Assembly (NCBI GenBank): GCA_035490315.1
Contig: DATHET010000119.1
Location: 1-37,340 of the forward strand
From: JADJQU01 sp035490315
GTDB taxonomy: Bacteria; Planctomycetota; UBA1135; GCA-002686595
Direction: 5' to 3'
Length of the DNA: 37,340 nt
The notes under the pieces were generated by a model, which saw only the letters and a list, made by a program, of their open reading frames with translations, had not been told where the DNA came from and made no database searches. The translations under genes were made by a program, and so were the position numbers. Positions 1-8,870 of this stretch are shown one piece after another (the stretch's first letter is position 1; each line of letters starts with the position of its first letter).

Positions 1-1395
1 GAGGATGTCGTTGAGGATCGCCATCAAGGCCTCGCCCGACGTGCGCACCGTCTCGGCGAATTCGCGCTGCTCGTCGTTCAGGTCGGTGTCGAGCAGCAGG
101 CCCGTCATCCCGATCACGCCGTTCATCGGCGTGCGGATCTCATGGCTCATGTTCGCCAGGAACTCGCCCTTGGCCGCGCTGGCGCGCTCGAGCTCGACGA
201 CTGCCTGGTCGAGCTTCTGGTTGGTCTCGCCGATCTTGCGGATCTGCCCGCGCACGGTGCGCGCGATGCCGAAGCCCAGGCCCAGGAATAGCGCGAGCCC
301 GACCAGGCTGACCCACAGGAGCACGGTCCAGACTCCATAGAGGATCTGCTCGCCGCGTTCGCCGAATTCCGCCGAGGCGGCGATCATCGCCTCGTCCAGT
401 TTTTGCGAAGCACGGGCCAGCTCGCGGAAGCAGACTTCGGTCTCAGCTCGGAGCTCGATGCGCTGCGCCCGCAATCGCATGCGGTCGATGCAGGCCGAAT
501 AGAGTCCGCCGTCTCCTGAAACGATCGTCTGGTGGCCGTCGTCCAGCCGATAGCCCGCGCCGAAGAGCGCGATCTGGATCGAGTCCAGGATTCCAGGCGT
601 CCACCCTTCGCGCGTGGTCTTGGAGTTGTCGGAAGCCGTGCTTTCGATCGAGCGCCGCAGGCGCGTGATCACCGGGGAAAGCCTGTTGTCCTTCAAGTCG
701 GCGAGCTTGTCGCGGTCGTCCTCCGCGACCAGGCGCTCGCTCAGGATCACCAGGTCCTGGATCTCGTGCTGGACCTGGGAGGATTCGCTCGAAGCCTCGA
801 GGTCGGTGACGATCTGCCGCGCGACCCGGTCCACCTCTCCATCCTTCGCCTCGCGGAAGCGGCGCAGCGCCACTGCATTCTTGAGCCGACGGCGGCCCTC
901 CATCGATTCGACCTGCGATTTCAGATTGGTCAGACGAAGCTCAGTTTCACGCCGAGCCTCCTGGAACTTGATTTCGGTCTCCACCTGGTGGACCCGCCAC
1001 TCGAGCGCCTCGCGGTGCAAGAGGTCGAGCTGGGCGAGCGGCGCGCGCAACAGGCCTTCCTCGATCGATTGCTCGCGTCCCTGGAAAGCCTCGCGAAGCT
1101 TGGGCGCGATGTGCATCAAGTCGGCGACGGCTCTGCTGCTCTCGACGTCCGAGCGGCTGGCCAGGATGTTCTCGATGTCGACGCGCGCCATTTCCATCCG
1201 CTCGTCGAGCTCTCGAACCGCCGCGCCGGCCTTTCCTTCGAGCTCGCGCGCGAGCTCGCCCTCGGCGCGGATGCGCTGCAGCGAGACGCGCACGACGAGC
1301 GCGGTCGACAGCCCGGCCAGGATCCCGAAAAGGGTCAGAGCCCAGACCGATCGCGTCGCCCGGCGACCCGCGATCTCGTGTTCCTGCACCGCCAT
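1..1395 (-). CDS. Membrane sensor histidine kinase, 3' end outside window
   Basis: The visible 465 residues begin at the ATG complementary to 1393-1395. A short cytoplasmic N-terminus leads into a first TM helix (about residues 17-37). A roughly 300-residue, Glu/Arg/Leu-rich, predominantly helical segment without known catalytic motifs follows, then a second TM helix (about 350-378), a linker helix, and a classical HisKA H-box (FLANMSHEIRTPMNG, about 412-426). The H-box His is the expected phosphorylation site. The HATPase domain and any receiver domain lie beyond the left edge. The extracytoplasmic segment looks coiled-coil, as in CHASE/4-helix-bundle sensors; I could not assign a named sensor family. 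The gene starts 6 bp after the stop of the upstream periplasmic binding protein gene, so the two are probably co-translated. I infer that the binding protein presents its ligand to this kinase. Confidence 0.9.
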   Translation of the reverse strand, partial: MAVQEHEIAGRRATRSVWALTLFGILAGLSTALVVRVSLQRIRAEGELARELEGKAGAAVRELDERMEMARVDIENILASRSDVESSRAVADLMHIAPKLREAFQGREQSIEEGLLRAPLAQLDLLHREALEWRVHQVETEIKFQEARRETELRLTNLKSQVESMEGRRRLKNAVALRRFREAKDGEVDRVARQIVTDLEASSESSQVQHEIQDLVILSERLVAEDDRDKLADLKDNRLSPVITRLRRSIESTASDNSKTTREGWTPGILDSIQIALFGAGYRLDDGHQTIVSGDGGLYSACIDRMRLRAQRIELRAETEVCFRELARASQKLDEAMIAASAEFGERGEQILYGVWTVLLWVSLVGLALFLGLGFGIARTVRGQIRKIGETNQKLDQAVVELERASAAKGEFLANMSHEIRTPMNGVIGMTGLLLDTDLNDEQREFAETVRTSGEALMAILNDIL

Positions 1396-1401
1396 CGATC
1401 G

Positions 1402-2670
1402 CTACCGGCTAGCGAGCAGCGTGGGCAGTCGTCGCCAGTCGAAGGGCACGATCTCGCCCTTCGAGAGGATGGTCGGCCAGACCTGATGGCTGGCCTGGTG
1501 CTTGGTCGGAGAAAGCTCGATCGGCGTGCCCAGCCCGAGGTCGAAGGAGCCCAGGCCCAGCAAGGCGTCGACGATCTTCTCGCGATCGGGGACGGTCTCG
1601 ATCGAGGCCATCGCGCGGCACAGGATCCGTCCCGCGGCGTAGCCCTCGAGCGAGCCGAAGGAATGCCGCAGCTTCGGATCGTAGGCGGCGGCGGCGAGGC
1701 GGTATTCGCGCACCAGCGGCAGCTCCGAGTCGAAGTGCGGAACGACCTGGGTGACGATCACACCCTCGCCGTCCGCGCCGAGCGCCAGGGACAGCGAGCT
1801 CGGACCGACGAAGGACACGTTCAAGAACAACGGCCTGAATTCCAGTGCGTGGGCTTGCTTGATGAGCTCCGCGCAAGGCTTGTAGCTGCCGACCATGATC
1901 ACCGCGCGCGGCGGAGTCTTCGCGAGCATCAGCTCGGCCAGTCCGTCCTCGATCGCAACCGTGTTGCGCTCGTAGCGGCCGTGCGCGATCTCAGTGTCCG
2001 CGTGCAGCCCGTGCCGCAACAGCGCCTCGCGCCCGCCGTTGTAGCCCGAGTCGCCGTAGCCGTCGCGCTGCGTGAAGAAGGCGACTTCCTTGGGGTCGAG
2101 CCCGCCGACTTGGACGAGCGCGTCGACCATCGCGGCGGTTTCTTCCGCGTAGCTCGCGCGGAAATTGATCACGTAGCGATCCGGCGGATCCTTGCGCAGG
2201 ACTCCCGCGCCGGTGAAGGCGCCGAAGAAAGGCGTGTGGCGCTCGTTGACGATTGGGATCGCCGCGATCGCGGTCGGCGTGCCCACGTTGCCGATGATGG
2301 CGACCACCTGATTCTCGTCGATCAGCTTGCGCATGTTCGGCGCGCAGCGCTCGGGCTCGTAGCCGTCGTCGAGCGCGATCAGCTCGAGCGGAGCGCGGCC
2401 GGCCGGGAGCGCGCGGTTGTATTCGGCGAAGGCGATCTGGACGCCGTCCCGCATGTGCAGCCCAAGGTCGGCGGCGGGGCCGCTCAAAGCGGTGGACATT
2501 CCGATCGGCAGAGTCTTCTTCGCGGTCGCGGGCGCGGGTTTGGCGCGCTCCTGTCCAGTCGCCTGCATCGGGATCGTCGCGGCGAACAGGAACAACAAGG
2601 AGCGCAGGAGTCGACCTGAAAGACCGGCGCTTGCGAGCTGCGTATCGATCGGAAGCGAAGGATGGAACAT
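1402..2670 (-). CDS. Type I periplasmic substrate-binding protein (LivK/Peripla_BP_6-like)
   Basis: A 422-residue secreted protein. The N-terminus has an Arg followed by a hydrophobic stretch (LLRSLLFLFAATIP, about 21-34) and a plausible signal peptidase site near QATG-Q. The mature part opens with IGMSTALSGPAADLG (about 56-70), the typical first strand and ligand loop of branched-chain amino-acid-type binding proteins. VVAIIGNVGTPTAIAAIPIVNE, split across the central region, matches the second conserved block. Length is normal for the family. No permease or ATPase genes are adjacent. The next gene downstream, 6 bp away, is a membrane histidine kinase, so a role as ligand sensor for that kinase is more likely than transport. 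The ligand cannot be predicted from sequence. The ATG at 2670 lacks a strong ribosome binding site, so a slightly different start remains possible. Confidence 0.88.
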   Translation of the reverse strand: MFHPSLPIDTQLASAGLSGRLLRSLLFLFAATIPMQATGQERAKPAPATAKKTLPIGMSTALSGPAADLGLHMRDGVQIAFAEYNRALPAGRAPLELIALDDGYEPERCAPNMRKLIDENQVVAIIGNVGTPTAIAAIPIVNERHTPFFGAFTGAGVLRKDPPDRYVINFRASYAEETAAMVDALVQVGGLDPKEVAFFTQRDGYGDSGYNGGREALLRHGLHADTEIAHGRYERNTVAIEDGLAELMLAKTPPRAVIMVGSYKPCAELIKQAHALEFRPLFLNVSFVGPSSLSLALGADGEGVIVTQVVPHFDSELPLVREYRLAAAAYDPKLRHSFGSLEGYAAGRILCRAMASIETVPDREKIVDALLGLGSFDLGLGTPIELSPTKHQASHQVWPTILSKGEIVPFDWRRLPTLLASR

Positions 2671-2856
2671 GGTGCGATCCGTCGAGAGATCGGTGTGGGA
2701 CTGAGTCCACGGCGACGATCCGCCTCCATGTGCAAGATGGCGACGGGTCGAGACCGGGGGCGGGATAGGTGTTTATCGGTAGGAAATCCTTGCGGGGTGG
2801 AGGAGCCTTTCGATTGGGCGCGAGGCTCAGGTGCCGGTCTCTTCATTAAGGAGGGG
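2671..2856. other. Intergenic region between divergent transcription units
   Basis: This space separates the binding-protein/kinase pair (leftward) from the long rightward operon and must hold both promoters. I could not pick convincing -35/-10 boxes. No repeat arm of the type found right of 21 kb occurs here. Confidence 0.5.
2848..2855 (+). promoter_or_regulatory. Strong Shine-Dalgarno before the leader ORF
   Basis: AAGGAGGG lies just upstream of the ATG at 2857. It is one of the few strong ribosome binding sites in the left half of the window. The following large gene, which starts at 2979, has none. Confidence 0.55.
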
Positions 2857-2982
2857 ATGGCCACAGCAGCCCTTCCTGCGGAGATTCCAGCGACCTCGCG
2901 CCGTCTGGGCCGACTTTCAACGAATTGCCGCGAGATGAGGGACGCCGAGAATCGCGTGGGTGTTTCTACCCTGGTCCCATGA
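2857..2982 (+). CDS. 41-residue leader ORF coupled to the Sel1-fusion gene
   Basis: ATG at 2857 is preceded by a very strong Shine-Dalgarno sequence, AAGGAGGG (2848-2855), though the spacing to the ATG is short (1-2 bp). The ORF encodes MATAALPAEIPATSRR followed by 25 more residues. Its TGA (2980-2982) overlaps the ATG (2979-2981) of the next gene as ATGA. That next gene has no Shine-Dalgarno of its own, so ribosomes terminating here could restart there. The peptide resembles no family I know and has no signal peptide. It may act only as a translational leader. The alternative is a chance ORF; the ribosome binding site and exact ATGA overlap argue against that. Confidence 0.5.
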   Translation: MATAALPAEIPATSRRLGRLSTNCREMRDAENRVGVSTLVP

Positions 2983-5900
2983 CGCCGAAGTCCAAACGTC
3001 AGCCGCGCTCGTCGAAGCGCGCCATTGAGCTGCTGCGCCGGCGAGCGAAGGCAGGTGACGCGAGAGCGCAGGGCGACCTCGCAGTGCGCTATGCGACCGG
3101 CGAGGGCGTCCGGCGCAATCGGCGCACGGCGAATGCGCTCTATCTGAGCGCTGCAATGGATGGCGATGCGCACTCCGCGTTCAACCTCGGCTGTGTCTAT
3201 CGGGATGGTCTGGGAGTCGAGCGTAGCCTCGACATCGCCTACGTCTGGTTCCTCAACGCGGCGCGCGACGGCCACTTGGAGTCCGCCCAAGAGATTCTCT
3301 GGCTGATCGGGGCCGGAAAAATCCCGCATCCGCCTCGACCGGCTCTCTTATGCCTGCAGCGCATGGCCCACTCTGGAAATCCCGAGGCATGGAATGACCT
3401 CGGAGTGCACTGGTTCGAGGGCAAGAATGGCTGGCCCAAGAACCGCAAGGCAGCCTTGCGCTGCTATCGCCGCGCCGCACGACAGAACAACGTCAGCGCC
3501 CTGTTCAACATCGGCCTGATGTACAAGGATGGCGACGCCGTTCGAAAGAGTTGGCCGAATGCTCTGAAGCACTTTCGTCGCGCTGCAGCGCTCGATCATG
3601 AGCGCGGAGCTCACTGGCTTGCGCGTTATTACAACGGAGACGAAGGCCACCCCGTCCGTGACGCTCTCGCGCTCAAGTGGTTGCGTCGAGCCCTCGATTT
3701 GGGCGACGGGCAGTCCACGACCAACCTGGGCATTCGCTACCACGAGGGTCAGGGCGTGCCGAAGGACCTTTCTCGCGCGGCCGAGCTCTACAAGCTGGGT
3801 GGTGACCGCGGTGATCCCTGGGGCAAGTACCTGCTGGGCCTCTGCTACCGCGACGGCGAAGGCGTCCGCAAGAACATCCGCAGCGCTCGAAAGCTCTGGA
3901 CCGCCGCCGCCACCAAGGGAATCAAAGCGGCGAAACGCCAGTTGAAGAGGCACGTGCCGATCGGTGCCGCAATCATCGCGCTCGGTGCGGTGGCCGCGTT
4001 TCTGATTTTGCGGACTCGGACTCCGGGGGACTCCTTCGCGCCTGGGAGGGATCCGGCGCGAGTCGCGGAGGCGGAGCGATCGCTTCAGGACATCCCGAAG
4101 GATCTCGAAGCTCCGCTTGCCAAGCCGAGGGAAGCGGGCTCGGCGCGAGCCGACGAGCCGACTCGGCGCGAGCAATCTGAGGTGAAAGCGCTCGAGCTCC
4201 TCGTCACCGATCCGGCGCACGTCCCGCTGGAGAACGCGAGGGTGGTCCTCTTCCGCACCGAGGACGTGATCGCCCAGGGCTCGACCGCGAGCGATGGGCG
4301 ACTTCGATTGCGCGAGTTCGCGGGCAGGGCGGAATACGCGATTGCCGCGCCTGGCTGGGGAGTCGCACGCGGAGAGCTGGACCTGAATCCCGGCCTGCAG
4401 ACGCTCGAGCTCACCGAAGGCGCGGTCGTCGGCGGGATCATGGTCTGCCAGGGCGCGCCGCCGAGCGAATCGATCGACATCGAGTGGACCACCTCCGGGG
4501 ATGCGGATCGCAGTCTGCCGCGAGCGGTCGTACGTGCGCTGGAATCCGCGCATCCCTCCCGCATGCTTGCGACCACGCGCACGCGCGAGGACGGCTCCTT
4601 CGAGATCCACGGTCTACGTCCAGCGACGCCAGGCTCGCTCTCGTGGCGCGGGCGCTACTACCTCGAGGCAGCGGGGCAGGAACTCGCGCTGGACTTCCCC
4701 CAACGCGATCTGGTGCTTCGCCTCGTCGAGCATTGCGAACTCCGCCTGCGCGTCGTCAATGTTGCAGGAACCCCGCTGCCGGGAGCAAGCGTCCGGGTCA
4801 GCCTGAAGTTTCTCGGCGCGAGCGGGGACGTGTCTATGGACAGCGATTCGACGACGGATCCTGAAGGCAGATTCAGCCAGATCTTCTCCTCACAAGATCG
4901 CACGACAGTCTCTGTTTCCATCGCTCCGCCGAACAGCTCGAGTGAAAGGCTTTACCAGCTGACACCTCCATCCGTGCTGCGAGGCATCTGGGATGTCGGC
5001 GACCTTGCGACAGCGGCGGCACGAACGCTGACCGTCCACGTTGTCGATTCCGCTGGTGGATCGATCTCCGGCGCGCAAGTCGACGACTGGCCTGCGAAGC
5101 CGAAACAGCGGCGCCCGACCACGGACGAGAAGGGGCGCGTGGAGTATGCGCTGGGACCGGAGACCACCTCGCTCGCAGTCGTCGCCTTTCCCTATGAATA
5201 CGCGATCGTCGCTGTCGCGCTGGACGCCACCGAGCTCACGGCGAAACTCGAATCGAGCTGCATGGTCGAATTCGACTTGCCTGGGCTCGAGAAGAGGCGC
5301 GAGGACTTGACGATCGAAATGTACGGAGCCGCGCCGATGTTCGCCGACGGTGATCTTGCACGCGCGATCAGGCAACCCGCCTGGCCCAGCACGCCGAGGT
5401 CCGTGAGCGGCGAGCTCAGCGTCGGCAAGAGCGCGGATCGCTTCCGCGTGATACTGCGCGGATCCAAGGATCTGCGCGTCGGCGGTCTGGCGGCCAATCA
5501 ACCATTCCAAGCCAAGCTGATCGCCGATGGAGAGACTCTGTGCGAGGTCGAAATCCCGCCTTTGAATCCACATGAGCAACGCAAGCTGCCCCTGGTGACC
5601 GACCTGGCGGCGAAGTCGCTCCTCGTGCGCGTGTTCGATCCCGCCGGCGCACCATGTCCAGGCGCTCAGCTCCACAAGCAGGAGCGGGGCCGATTCCGCG
5701 AATACCAGGCAGATGAGCGCGGAGAGATCGAGTTGGAGTCTCTCTACGGCGAGCGCTGCAACTTCATCGTGACCGCCGACAAGTACGCGCCAGCGCGCGT
5801 GTGTCTGCGACCGATTCCCGCCGGTCCCTTCGACGTCCATCTCCTGCCCGCGCGCAGCGTCGAAGTCGAGCTGGTGAGACCGGACGGCGCCGCGTTCGAG

Positions 5901-6260
5901 GATGGAGTCGACTTCACGACAACCTTCGAGTATTCGGGAGATCCGCTGAAGACCCCAGTGTCCCCGGGCCGTTACCGGCTCGACGGTCTGCCCAGGGAAG
6001 ACGTGGGACTCGCCGTCGAGTGGCCGGATGGTTCGATCCAGCGCTTCCTGCGCGACGGCGAAAAGGCGATTCGCATCGTGATCGGCGAGCTCGGCGCGAT
6101 CGATCTCGAAGTCGACGGGATGTCGGAGGGCGAGCAATCCCGATGGACATTCGCCGTCGCTCCGGCACGATCCCGGCTGGAACTGGACCGGGCTTGGTTC
6201 CGGGGCATCCAGGATGGGAAACACGTGGCCTCGGTCCAAGGCCTCGCCGCTGGCTCGTAG
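2979..6260 (+). CDS. Sel1-repeat / TM / beta-sandwich fusion protein, ends at in-frame TAG
   Basis: As written, 1,093 residues. Residues about 20-320 are Sel1-like (TPR-type) repeats, with recurrent patterns such as AQGDLAVRYATGEGVRRN, ALFNIGLMYKDGDAV and GKYLLGLCYRDGEGVRKN. One TM helix follows (about 326-346, IGAAIIALGAVAAFLI). The rest is an extracytoplasmic part homologous to the next five proteins, with at least four carboxypeptidase-regulatory-like beta-sandwich units starting near 403, 586, 683 and 880. The basic residues before the helix predict Sel1 repeats in the cytoplasm and beta-sandwiches outside, so it could bridge a cytoplasmic partner to an envelope scaffold. The ATG at 2979 is preferred over an upstream TTG at 2925, which lacks a ribosome binding site. 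The TAG at 6258-6260 sits where paralogs have Tyr (GSYDLWLV) and cuts 41 homologous residues from the C-terminus. Confidence 0.88.
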   Translation: MTPKSKRQPRSSKRAIELLRRRAKAGDARAQGDLAVRYATGEGVRRNRRTANALYLSAAMDGDAHSAFNLGCVYRDGLGVERSLDIAYVWFLNAARDGHLESAQEILWLIGAGKIPHPPRPALLCLQRMAHSGNPEAWNDLGVHWFEGKNGWPKNRKAALRCYRRAARQNNVSALFNIGLMYKDGDAVRKSWPNALKHFRRAAALDHERGAHWLARYYNGDEGHPVRDALALKWLRRALDLGDGQSTTNLGIRYHEGQGVPKDLSRAAELYKLGGDRGDPWGKYLLGLCYRDGEGVRKNIRSARKLWTAAATKGIKAAKRQLKRHVPIGAAIIALGAVAAFLILRTRTPGDSFAPGRDPARVAEAERSLQDIPKDLEAPLAKPREAGSARADEPTRREQSEVKALELLVTDPAHVPLENARVVLFRTEDVIAQGSTASDGRLRLREFAGRAEYAIAAPGWGVARGELDLNPGLQTLELTEGAVVGGIMVCQGAPPSESIDIEWTTSGDADRSLPRAVVRALESAHPSRMLATTRTREDGSFEIHGLRPATPGSLSWRGRYYLEAAGQELALDFPQRDLVLRLVEHCELRLRVVNVAGTPLPGASVRVSLKFLGASGDVSMDSDSTTDPEGRFSQIFSSQDRTTVSVSIAPPNSSSERLYQLTPPSVLRGIWDVGDLATAAARTLTVHVVDSAGGSISGAQVDDWPAKPKQRRPTTDEKGRVEYALGPETTSLAVVAFPYEYAIVAVALDATELTAKLESSCMVEFDLPGLEKRREDLTIEMYGAAPMFADGDLARAIRQPAWPSTPRSVSGELSVGKSADRFRVILRGSKDLRVGGLAANQPFQAKLIADGETLCEVEIPPLNPHEQRKLPLVTDLAAKSLLVRVFDPAGAPCPGAQLHKQERGRFREYQADERGEIELESLYGERCNFIVTADKYAPARVCLRPIPAGPFDVHLLPARSVEVELVRPDGAAFEDGVDFTTTFEYSGDPLKTPVSPGRYRLDGLPREDVGLAVEWPDGSIQRFLRDGEKAIRIVIGELGAIDLEVDGMSEGEQSRWTFAVAPARSRLELDRAWFRGIQDGKHVASVQGLAAGS

Positions 6261-6386
6261 GACGTGTGGCTCGTGCAATGCATGGACGGGGCGAGCAACG
6301 ACTGGATGCGCTTCGGGACGGCGCAGACCCTCATCCTCGATGCCGAGCATCGTTCGCGAAAGATCTTCATGGCGATTCCGCGCTGA
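6261..6386 (+). pseudogene. Untranslated C-terminal remnant of the Sel1-fusion gene
   Basis: Read in the same frame after the TAG, this stretch encodes DVWLVQCMDGASNDW, then a segment containing LILDAEH, then ends IPR and TGA (6384-6386). It aligns with the C-termini of the downstream paralogs (for example DLWLVRCSDPANDDW and VIDAEHP in the protein at 13873). The 41 codons contain no other disruption. The TAG is therefore either a recent nonsense mutation (TAC or TAT to TAG), a sequencing error, or a site of readthrough. With readthrough the protein would be 1,135 residues. Confidence 0.85.
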
Positions 6387-6407
6387 GCTGATGCAAAGTG
6401 ATCGACC

Positions 6408-8864
6408 ATGAAGCCGTCACGAGGTCTGCTGCTCGCTGCCTTGCTGCTGGTTGCTGGGACTGCCTTCTGGATGCTCCGAGATCAGGCGCCGGACGCCGAG
6501 ACAGTCACGAAGGCGGAAAGCGATCCAGCCGTTGCGCTACCAGCGCAAGCGCCAGTGATCGAGACTCCGCCCGCCGCCCCAGCGGACAAGGTCTCCGAGG
6601 TTAGCGACGAGCCGTCCTCGCGCACGAAGGCCGCAGCGCAACAGCTCGAATTGCTGCTGCTCGATCCCGAGAGCCATCCAGTCGCCGACGCGAGAGTCGC
6701 GCTCTTCCGCGACAAGGATCTGCTCGCGCAAGCGACGACGGACAGCGGAGGACTCGCGAGTTTCGCTCCGCAGCAGGGCGAAGCGAAGTACGCGATCGCA
6801 GCTTGGGGCTGGGAGCTCGTTCACGGCGGGCTCGATCTTGCTCCAGGGCGCACGACGGTCACGCTCGTCGACGACGCGACGATCGCCGGTCACGCGACCG
6901 TGGACGGCTCGCCTGCGGAGCCATTCGATCTGCGATGGCGGCCGGACGAAAACAGCGGCAGCTACGGCTTGCCCAGCGCCGTCGATCGCGCCCTGAGTTT
7001 TCCAGGTTCGACGGGGCCGATCACGGCCGCGATGACGCGGGCTGATGGTTCCTTCCAGTTCCGCGGAATCCGAGCGGATGCGACAGGCGCCCTCAGCTGG
7101 ACCGCGCCGTACTTCCTGCGCGGCGTCGAAGCCAACTATGAGTCCCGCCATTTCAAATTGAATGTTCCGCGGCGCGACCTCGTGCTCGACCTCGTCGCCC
7201 GCTGCGAGTTGCAACTGCGCGTCGTCGATCCACAGGGCAAGCCCTTGCCGCACGCTTCGGTGAAAGTCGAGATCAAGGCCGCAGGTCCATCCGGCGAGAT
7301 GCGTCCGGCCGGCTCGCGGGAGAGCAACGCGGACCGCGAGGGGCGGTATCGACAACCACTGCCGACGCAGACATCCGGCCAGTACACGATCTCGGTAGCA
7401 CCACCGAACACAGCCGCCTGGAAGGTCTATCCCGTGACCCGACCACCGGATCTGCAAAGCGTGTGGGACCTCGGCGACCTCGCGACGGCGGTGCGCACGC
7501 TGATCGTCCACGTGCAGGACATGGAGGGCAATCCGATCGAGGGCGCATCCGTTCTGGCCTGGCCGCGCGGGGCCGTGAATGTCTCTGTGGAGACCGATGC
7601 CGCCGGAACATGCTCGATCGAGCTCGGACTGAGCAGGACTCAAATCGAGGTCGCGGCGTTCACCTACACCAGCGCGCTTGTCGAAGTTCCCGTGGAAGCG
7701 ACCGAAGTCACTGCGAAGCTCGAGCGTGCCTGCCTCGTCGAATTCCTACTATCCGACCCCACTCGCGACCGCAAGGCTCTGACATTCGAGCTGAGCGCGC
7801 CGGGCCCGATGTTCGATGGCAATCCGAGTTCCCAAGACGTCGGAAGTCGACGCCCTCGATCCAGATCGCTCGAAGGCGGCACCTCTTCTTCTGGAGGAGG
7901 CGCCGGGGGTGAGACGATCATCGTCCGGCCCGAGAAGGATCTGCGGTGGAGAGTCTCCGGCCTCTTGCCGCGGCAGCCATTGCGCGGGAGATTGCGCTGT
8001 GCCGGAACCCTCGTGTGCGAAGTCGAAGTGGCGCCGCTCGCGCCGGGTGAGCATCGCAGCGTCACTCTCCCTCTCCCTCCGAATCAGAGGCCTCTCATCC
8101 TGCGCGTGCTGTCACCACAGATGGAGCCGGTTCCGAGTGCAAACATCGTCATCGAGCAGGGCGACGTGGTGCGCCTGACTGTTTCGGCTCAGGTCGATGC
8201 GAACGGGGAGCTGATGCTGGCCTCGCTGTCTGGCGAACGCTTCGGTTTTGTCGTCAGTGCCAAGGACTTTTCCACTCAACGAGTCAGCCTGAGTCCGATT
8301 CCCACGGGACGGTTCGACATCGTGCTGGAGCTCCCTCAGAGCGTCGAAATCGAGCTGGTGAACTCCGACGGTACGCCGTACACGAAACCAGTCCAGTTCA
8401 GCGCCGACGGAACGAATGTCCAGCTCGTCAAGGCTCCGATGGGGGTCGGGTTATTCCGCCTGAATGGATTGCCCGCGGGAGACGTGATGCTGATCCTCCA
8501 AGGAGAATTCGGCCTACTTGCTCGCATGCACTACGCCGACGATGCGCGGTTGCGCGTCGTCATCGGCGAGCCTGGGTCGATCGAGGTGACGCTCGATTGC
8601 AAGAATGGTGATGACCTGAATTGGATGCTCGAAGCAGCCGCGCCTGGATCGACGAGAAGCGTCGCTCGTGCATTCCTTGGATATCCGGACAAGGGCGTGT
8701 CGATCGCTTCGTTCAAGAGTCTGCCGAGAGGCGAATACGAGATCTGGGTCCTGCATGCGGAGAATCCTTTCGTCGATTCGTTCTTGCGCGTCGGGACACC
8801 GGTTCGTGTCGCGATCGATGCGAAGCATTCGAGCGTGAAGCTAGCCATGAAACCCCCGCGCTGA
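6408..8864 (+). CDS. Membrane-anchored multi-beta-sandwich protein, array member 2
   Basis: 818 residues: a short basic N-terminus (MKPSR), a TM/signal-anchor helix (about 6-23) and a Pro/Ala/Glu linker. At least four carboxypeptidase-regulatory-like beta-sandwich units begin near residues 77 (LELLLLDPESHPVADARV), 266 (LQLRVVDPQGKPLPHASV), 363 and 561. Array signatures visible are YAIAAWGW, RRDLVLDL, QSVWDLGDLAT and a C-terminal YEIWVL. There are no enzyme motifs. The start lies 21 bp after the homologous end of the preceding gene and has no Shine-Dalgarno, so coupled or leaderless-type initiation is likely. It is closest to the next gene (LELLLxDPExHPVADARVALFR shared, then TTDS and QQG). 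A structural envelope or adhesion role is inferred only from architecture. Confidence 0.88.
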   Translation: MKPSRGLLLAALLLVAGTAFWMLRDQAPDAETVTKAESDPAVALPAQAPVIETPPAAPADKVSEVSDEPSSRTKAAAQQLELLLLDPESHPVADARVALFRDKDLLAQATTDSGGLASFAPQQGEAKYAIAAWGWELVHGGLDLAPGRTTVTLVDDATIAGHATVDGSPAEPFDLRWRPDENSGSYGLPSAVDRALSFPGSTGPITAAMTRADGSFQFRGIRADATGALSWTAPYFLRGVEANYESRHFKLNVPRRDLVLDLVARCELQLRVVDPQGKPLPHASVKVEIKAAGPSGEMRPAGSRESNADREGRYRQPLPTQTSGQYTISVAPPNTAAWKVYPVTRPPDLQSVWDLGDLATAVRTLIVHVQDMEGNPIEGASVLAWPRGAVNVSVETDAAGTCSIELGLSRTQIEVAAFTYTSALVEVPVEATEVTAKLERACLVEFLLSDPTRDRKALTFELSAPGPMFDGNPSSQDVGSRRPRSRSLEGGTSSSGGGAGGETIIVRPEKDLRWRVSGLLPRQPLRGRLRCAGTLVCEVEVAPLAPGEHRSVTLPLPPNQRPLILRVLSPQMEPVPSANIVIEQGDVVRLTVSAQVDANGELMLASLSGERFGFVVSAKDFSTQRVSLSPIPTGRFDIVLELPQSVEIELVNSDGTPYTKPVQFSADGTNVQLVKAPMGVGLFRLNGLPAGDVMLILQGEFGLLARMHYADDARLRVVIGEPGSIEVTLDCKNGDDLNWMLEAAAPGSTRSVARAFLGYPDKGVSIASFKSLPRGEYEIWVLHAENPFVDSFLRVGTPVRVAIDAKHSSVKLAMKPPR

Positions 8865-8870
8865 CCGGTG

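Noticed and set aside
532..2619. Long plus-strand open frame of 695 codons
   Set aside because: It lies antisense to the histidine kinase and binding protein, which have clear motifs. Its composition (Arg/Ala/Asp/Val-rich, no domains) is that of a G+C-driven shadow frame.
6258..6260. Pyrrolysine or programmed recoding at TAG
   Set aside because: Paralogs have Tyr here, not a catalytic residue. No methylamine methyltransferase context exists. A nonsense change or error is simpler.
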